Assembly (NCBI GenBank): GCA_032629725.1
Contig: JAFEVB010000002.1
Span: 372,001-436,000, forward strand
DNA length: 64,000 nucleotides
Reading direction: 5' to 3'
DNA from: Gremmenia infestans
Lineage: Eukaryota > Ascomycota > Leotiomycetes > Helotiales > Hamatocanthoscyphaceae
Shown: piece after piece, positions 58,297 through 64,000 of the stretch
How the letters are laid out: each line of letters starts with the position of its first letter
Position numbering within the stretch: position 1 is the first letter of the stretch
Notes under the pieces: model-generated
The model's input: only the letters and a program-made list of their open reading frames with translations
Database searches by the model: none
What the model was told of the DNA's origin: nothing
Translations under genes and position numbers: made by a program

Positions 58297-59372
58297 AAAT
58301 AAAAAACAAAGGTGGGGTTCATGTAATGTAGTCAAATCCGGGAATAAGCGAAGGGGGCGGACCGACTTTGGTATTTATGATCTATGATTGCTCTATGTAT
58401 GATGTATGCTATCTCTTTATCTAATAAAAAATTATCAAAAGCTCTTTCTGTTTCTGACTTCTTCATTTCCAGAACTCCCTATTGCTTAAATCCAGAGGCG
58501 GTTTACTCCATACTGTATAAAAAACTCTTCTTATCCCGTACCCTGTACCTAAGATACTTACCTACCCTTACGGAGAATCATAACATACCATACCAATCTC
58601 TCTCTCTCTCTTCTCCAAGCAACCATAAAAACCATCATTCACACTCCCCTCATATTACCAGCATCCAAAACCCACGTCCCACGCCCCTTCCTTATTCCAC
58701 CTCGATCCACACTCCATACAGTACTCCCCAACACAAAACACCCACCCGTCCAGAGACGGAAAGCGTACCCTAGGTACCTACGTCGGGTATTCAACGACAA
58801 TAAATACATTACTCATACCATAACATCCATCCATATCTACCTATAACCCCATTCCAGTTATATCAGGAAATCCCTCCCCAGCAAACCCCCAGCCCGCATT
58901 AGTAACCCACTCTGCAACACCAACAGTAGCGAAAAAACCTTAGCGACGTCAGCTGCAGTCTCCTCCTTCACCAGAACTTCACTGCACTTAATTTAATCAC
59001 ATTATTCCTTTTCCCTTCCTTCCTTTCTTTCTTTCATTCTCATTATTGGATTCATCATCTATCTTTAATTTTACAACTCTACTCCGCTCCACTTTCAAAC
59101 CATACCACCCGTCCAATTATCCCACTCCAACCATCATACTCGGCGTACTATACTAATCTGCCCTCTCCATGTGATATGGTCTGGTTAAAAGTGGTGGTGC
59201 GACGGAGGTAAGTAGACTTAACTTAGAGCCTTGTAGGGCTTCATAGTCTGCAGTCTGTTTGATAATCATGAGTACAAGATCTACCTACCTCTACCTAGAG
59301 CCGCACAGCTCCCTCCTCTGAGGTTCCTCCGCTTCCACAGGTAAGCAGCAGATCCCTTCCCCCTCCCCAGCC
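58297..59372. other. Intergenic between convergent genes, pyrimidine-rich
   Basis: C/T-rich plus strand with TACCTACC-type short repeats at 58556-58566 and 59280-59290. No gene is recognised. Confidence 0.4.
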
Positions 59373-62300
59373 TCATTCAGAATAAGGCGCTACCATAATC
59401 CTCCTCCGCTCCCATACATACTCGGCGAACTCCCAAACCTTAATCTCAACCATCTGCTGCGTGACCTCCTTATCCCCTTCCAGATCTCCATCCACGTCTC
59501 CTCCCCCAATCATCCTAACACCTACATGCCGAAAGTACTGCACCAGATAGGCCGTCATGTAAATATACAGAGCGACGGCCTGATCCGGCTTATTGCCGCA
59601 GATGCCGAATAAGTTGATGGCCGTGTAAATGCTATTTGCGCGGGTCTTGGCCATAAAGTAGGCGATCTGATCACTTTTGAAAGGTCCGGTGGAGAGTGCA
59701 TCGCCGATGGTGATTGCCGCGTGGAGTTTGAGGAAGTTGGCGAAGAATATACGGCTGCGGGGTGTCAGTCTAATATAAGCCCTTATTGGGTTTGGGCCCA
59801 GACTTACATGATTGGGTTGAGCTTCATGCTATGTGCATCCAAGTCTTTGTTGACGAGAGCTGCGATTTGCGTCGTGTTCATACGCCTGAATCGACCTCTA
59901 GGCAGGGTCTTGATGCCGTCGTACTCTGATGCCTGAATTGCACAGACTTCTTGAGGTAGAGCCTCATTCCCACCAGCCGTAACGCCCTTATGTTCCTTGT
60001 TCAATGTGACGCCTTCGATGGGCACGCGACTAGCAGTCTTGATCTTTTTCTCGGCAGAATGTTCCTTTTGATTATAGTCGGTGTCCATTACAGCCCGATT
60101 ACTCTCAACTGGGTCCTCGTCATCCTCGCCGTCATCGTCAGATGAGTCTCCTTCGGTGATGTCGCATCCAGCCTGATCACCCTCCACAGCAAGCCCTTCC
60201 AAATCACTTTGACCAGGTGCCGTGACCCCACGAACTACTTGGGCATCAAAACTGTTTTCCTCCGGAGTCCCAGAGCTTATTCCCTCAGCCTCCAGTTTTT
60301 TAAGCTTCTTGAGCTTCTTGTCAATATTCTTCGTTGCAATCATCTTGAATAATGTATCCCTGGGCCCCGCCATATTACGCACAGCATTGCTAACAGCCTT
60401 GATAAATCCCTTGCCTTTGTTATTCGTCTTATCCACCCCGCCTTCAGAGCTCGATTCGCCAGGGTTATTATGATCGCCTGAAGTGACATCGGCTTCATCG
60501 CTGCCGCTCTCAGGGGTCATGACCTCCCTATCTTCGACATTGTTTTTGTCGCTTGAATCGTCAGCGCCCTTCTTGGAGCTTGGATTAAAGATAATTTCAT
60601 CAACCGTGCTCTCAGGAGCCGAGATATCCTTGACATCGACCTCGATCTCGATGTGACCCTTCACGAGAGCTTCTTCGGGATATAGCAACTCAAAGCCTCT
60701 CACCAGCCCCGAAGTGTACAGTCGGACTTTTTCTGTCAATGCAGCCCACTTCTTTGACCTCTTAGGAAGAGCTTGCATGATCTTGGCCGTTGCGTAATGA
60801 TCGAATGCCTCGTCGAATGCCATCAGCCCGATGCCGTCCTCAGGTTCAAATCCATCCCAGAGATCTTTGCCAGCATCAAAATCCTTTGCCTGCTTTGTTT
60901 CATTATCTATTATGCTGAATTGGTTTGCAACAGCATAGATCATATCGTTAATCTCGTCGGCAGCTTCTTCAACAAAAGCATTTGTACCATGGTCCCTCTC
61001 AAACATCGACTCTATCGACGTGATTTCAAGCAGAAGCTTTTCATGAGCTAAATTATCCATCATTTGAACAGCTTCGGGGCTCTCAATATTCTTTCGGAGC
61101 ATTCGGTACATTGCTTTAATAGTGCTGGGGTTGTTTGGTAGGTTTATGATAAGTCTTTTCAGACGGTCATACTCTTTGCTCGATGTAGGAAGTGTGGTAG
61201 CCAGGTTCTCAAGATACTTGATCTCATCCGAGTCCCTCGCTAGAGTATCCATGCGCTGCACAATGCCCTTCAATTGCTCTGTAGATACTTCAGGGTACTT
61301 TTCCAGATAGCGTGCCCAGAAGAGTATCTTCTTTTGCTCTCCATTGGCATCGGGCCCTAGGATTTTCTCCGCTAATCTATTGGTCAATATTCCACCGGTC
61401 ATAACATCATTCATCTCGTCTGGCGTTAAGTTCAGGTCGGCATGTCGAAAGTATAGGTCAACGATGACATGATCGCTGGGTGGCATGTACTTCGACTTGT
61501 ACCTCATTAGCTGTGTTCCATTAAATCTTGTATTAGAAGGGGACTCACTGGATCATGATACTTGATCTCACCACCCCTAAACTCCGTCCGTAGTTCGTCC
61601 TCCACAGCTTCAAGTTGGTACTTGAATATCAGCGTGGTTTCTTGAGACAGAGGTGGCAAAAGCTGATAATAGCGCTGTATGAATAGCAATTTTCTCTGTG
61701 CAGGCGAGGAGTGCGGTCCCAAGAACGCTGTGGTTTCTGCGGCTGATAAGACATGACTTTCCTTCATTGCCTGGCAAAAGTTATCTTGAGAAAATATTTT
61801 CAACAACCATTTTCTGAGTGCGTCGAACATTGCATCCACCCGCCCATCATCTCGTGACAGCTCGGGAAACTCACTTTCCTGATAGCGACGCCAGACCCGT
61901 AATAGTTTCTCGTCGTGCGTGGTACTATTTTTGTTCATGTAGACCGCATCCTCGTCTGTGATGAGATGATGGCTTAATATATCTTCATCATAGAAAATTC
62001 CTTTGTAAATGCCCATTGCTAGAGAAGTTAGTAGCCTGTCCTTGGTTTCCAAGAGCTTTCTCTATAAAACCGATTAGAAATGATTAGCATTTCGTATGAC
62101 CTAGGCGGAAGTACTTACCGCGACATTGCGGATCACTAGAGTAGCTTCAGGATCAATCATCCCATCATCATCTTCAACATTGCCATTGCCATTGTCATCA
62201 TCATAGTCATCCTCATCTGCATCTTCAACAGTCGCCTGATATGGAGCTTGAGCTTCAGCCACATCCTCAGTATCATCGTGATAATCAGCATATGCATCCG

Positions 62301-63647
62301 TGAAAGGGGTTCTCCATCTACAAATAGATAGCGTCAGCAATACTCAACCCAGATCCCTAAGCCCCCTAAAACTCCCTCAACATCAAAGATCCACCAGATC
62401 GTCAGAACAGAACCTGGATTACTTACCCAGCTGCGCGAAACTCCGGATCATCGTCATGTTCCAACTCCCACCTATCCATCAGGTCAAGCAACTCGTCTCC
62501 CTCAACACCCTTCCCTCTACATTCCCTCCAATACTCGGCTCTCGCCTCCCTAAATTTCGCTTCCCCAACATATGAAGCAAAGGCATCCTTGCGGTCTTGC
62601 TGGCAAGGAAGCCTTTTGAGCAGGTCCATTGCCATGGGCGAGGCGGCTTTCTGTGAGAGGCAGAGCTTGAGGCTTTCGTCTTCGTACTCGATGCTGAATA
62701 GGATTTCTTCTCGTGAGGCAGAGGAGGATAGGGGGGTAAGGAGGCGGTTTTTTATGGACTGGATGGGTAAGGTGGGGTGGAGTCGAAGCCGGCCGGAATT
62801 TCTTATTCTCTCCTCTCCTGTTTTGTTGTCAGCGTCTGAACGCGCAGTTGTCCCTTCTTCTCTGCTATCTGAATATAGACCTTGTTTGGCAGAAAATTAT
62901 AGATATGAATGGGAGAGGGAAGACTGAAGGGAGGAATGGGGACATACGCTTCTCGATATCAGCTGCAATAGAACCTACTGTCTCAACCAGCTTCTGTCCA
63001 CTACGCTTAAACCAATCTTCAGCAAACTTCCGATCGCATGCGTAGCCATTATCAGCAGTCTTCTTCAAAACTATATCAATCATACGATTTTGCCTTTCGT
63101 CAAGTTGCCTACCATTCAATACTTTAGTCAGCCTTGTCTCCTCTCCAACCGAATCAAGTATCAACAACAAAGTAGTGAATTGCCACGTTCTTTCCAACAA
63201 ACGAAAATCGCCGAAAAGAAAGAATCAAGAGAGGAAGACTTACGCCGGAACAGCAAACAGATGCTCACACAACTTATTCTTGCAAACCCCAGGCCCTTTA
63301 CACGTCTTCGGAAACCTCTTCCCCGCCGCCCTCTTCGTCATGCTCTTATACTCCTGACGCAGCGTCCTGTTCCCATCTTGTGCCTTCTTGGTCTCCTCCA
63401 ACGCCTTCAGCTGATCGATATGGGCTACTAACCTTTGCGTCATTGCCGAGACTGTAGGTGATTCTTTGGATGATGATGATGGTGGTGGTGGTGGTGGTGG
63501 TGATGAGGGCTTGTCCTTGTCCTCGTCTTGGAAATCGGCATATCTTGTTGTTGGTGGTACTAGGTGTGGGTGGAATTTGTAGCCAAGGCTTGTGAGGTGT
63601 TCGAATGCAACGACGCTCGCTACATGTCTGGCTGCGAATTCCTCCAT
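59373..63647 (-). CDS. Large seven-exon protein of unknown function
   Basis: Exons on the minus strand, 63647-63244, 63189-62948, 62817-62427, 62317-62119, 62061-61549, 61510-59808 and 59754-59373, give 1277 residues with every join in frame. The N-terminus has MEEFAARHVASVVAFEHLTS, a Pro/Ser run from a GTG repeat, then a coiled coil (HIDQLKALEETKKAQDG) and a Cys cluster CKGPGVCKNKLCEHLF. The middle has two related-looking helical segments, a large acidic patch (DEDDYDDDNGNGNVEDDDG) and a Ser/Asp/Lys-rich linker. The C-terminal 120 residues (IFFANFLKLHAAITIGDAL, FGICGNKPDQAVALYIY) look like a folded helical domain. No signal peptide. I recognise no family. Intron 5 is only 38 nt or uses an alternative 59-nt form. 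Confidence 0.75.
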
Positions 63648-64000
63648 CGCGGACGGGAGACGGAGGCAGATGCACTCAAGCGAGAAAGGGGGCGTGTCAC
63701 TCGGACGAAAAAAATGATATTCTTCGAACCAAGGATAGATGAATATTAATTGTGCAGAATGATATACAGCTGATGGGGAGCAGGTGTGAAGATGAGCTTT
63801 AGGCAGTGAAGAAAGACTTGGTTTCGAACTATTTACATCGTTCCTGCCCCTTCTACTAAACAGCGGAATGCCGCATATTCTATCTCCAAACGATTGATAC
63901 AAACGACAAGGGCAAATCAGACACTTTGATTGATCGATTATGAACTTTGAAAGTTTTTTCTCCGGGTCAACTGAGATTGATGTCTGCAAAGAAAGGGAGT
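63648..64000. other. Upstream region of the large minus-strand gene
   Basis: 353 bp, mixed composition. The minus-strand frame stays open upstream but has no ATG, so I treat it as leader/promoter. Nothing else is seen before the window edge. Confidence 0.4.

Noticed and set aside
63648..63989. Upstream in-frame extension of the large minus-strand gene
   Set aside because: No ATG in the extension; only a TTG at the far end.

Overview
The window is nuclear DNA from a filamentous ascomycete (Pezizomycotina). The evidence is dense short introns of about 50-130 nt with GTRNGT donors and CTRAY branch sites, a single dispersed 5S rRNA gene, two Zn2Cys6 regulators, two HET-domain genes, a secreted GH28 polygalacturonase, a fused hisHF enzyme and a DUF3824-type Arg/Ser-rich protein. 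A plant-associated Leotiomycete-like fungus would fit, but the class is inference. Stop-rich, AT-rich spacers and C-to-T-type differences between repeats suggest past RIP-like mutation.

Layout. 1-6.2 kb: a truncated minus-strand Zn2Cys6 regulator, divergent from a metal-dependent amidohydrolase/decarboxylase-like gene, with a perfect dyad between them; a small Cys-rich ORF; a frame-broken pseudogene; a histidine phosphatase. 6.2-11.5 kb: a folded palindrome, an aquaglyceroporin with a very long N-terminus, and a decayed O-methyltransferase relic. 11.5-18.3 kb: a very large zinc-finger plus protein-kinase gene and an endopolygalacturonase (five exons, one GC-AG intron). 19.3-24.5 kb: 5S rRNA, a second Zn2Cys6 regulator, a zinc alcohol dehydrogenase and an unknown phospho-rich protein. 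26-31.7 kb: a HET protein, a long AT-rich spacer and a seven-exon secreted protein. 33-43.3 kb: housekeeping block of HIS7 (with a Gcn4/CPC1-type TGACTCA site), a decayed membrane-protein gene, ATG7 and a mitochondrial PPR-type protein. 44-50.6 kb: DUF3824-type protein and a 3 kb simple-repeat-rich spacer holding a 130-bp terminal-inverted-repeat element. 50.6-54 kb: a second HET gene whose single reading frame is interrupted by two stop codons. 56.4-63.6 kb: an eight-exon seven-helix membrane protein and a seven-exon, 1277-residue protein of unknown function.

The window has no obvious operon or complete biosynthetic cluster. The conserved genes (HIS7, ATG7, the PPR protein, DUF3824) sit in gene-dense DNA with little decay. 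The accessory genes (HET, polygalacturonase, regulators, amidohydrolase, relics) are separated by AT-rich spacers. The most plausible local functional unit is the divergent regulator/amidohydrolase pair. The most unusual loci are the two-stop HET gene and the zinc-finger/kinase fusion. Exon joins were deduced by hand from splice signals and frame continuity; no homology search was run, so family names rest on recognised motifs.
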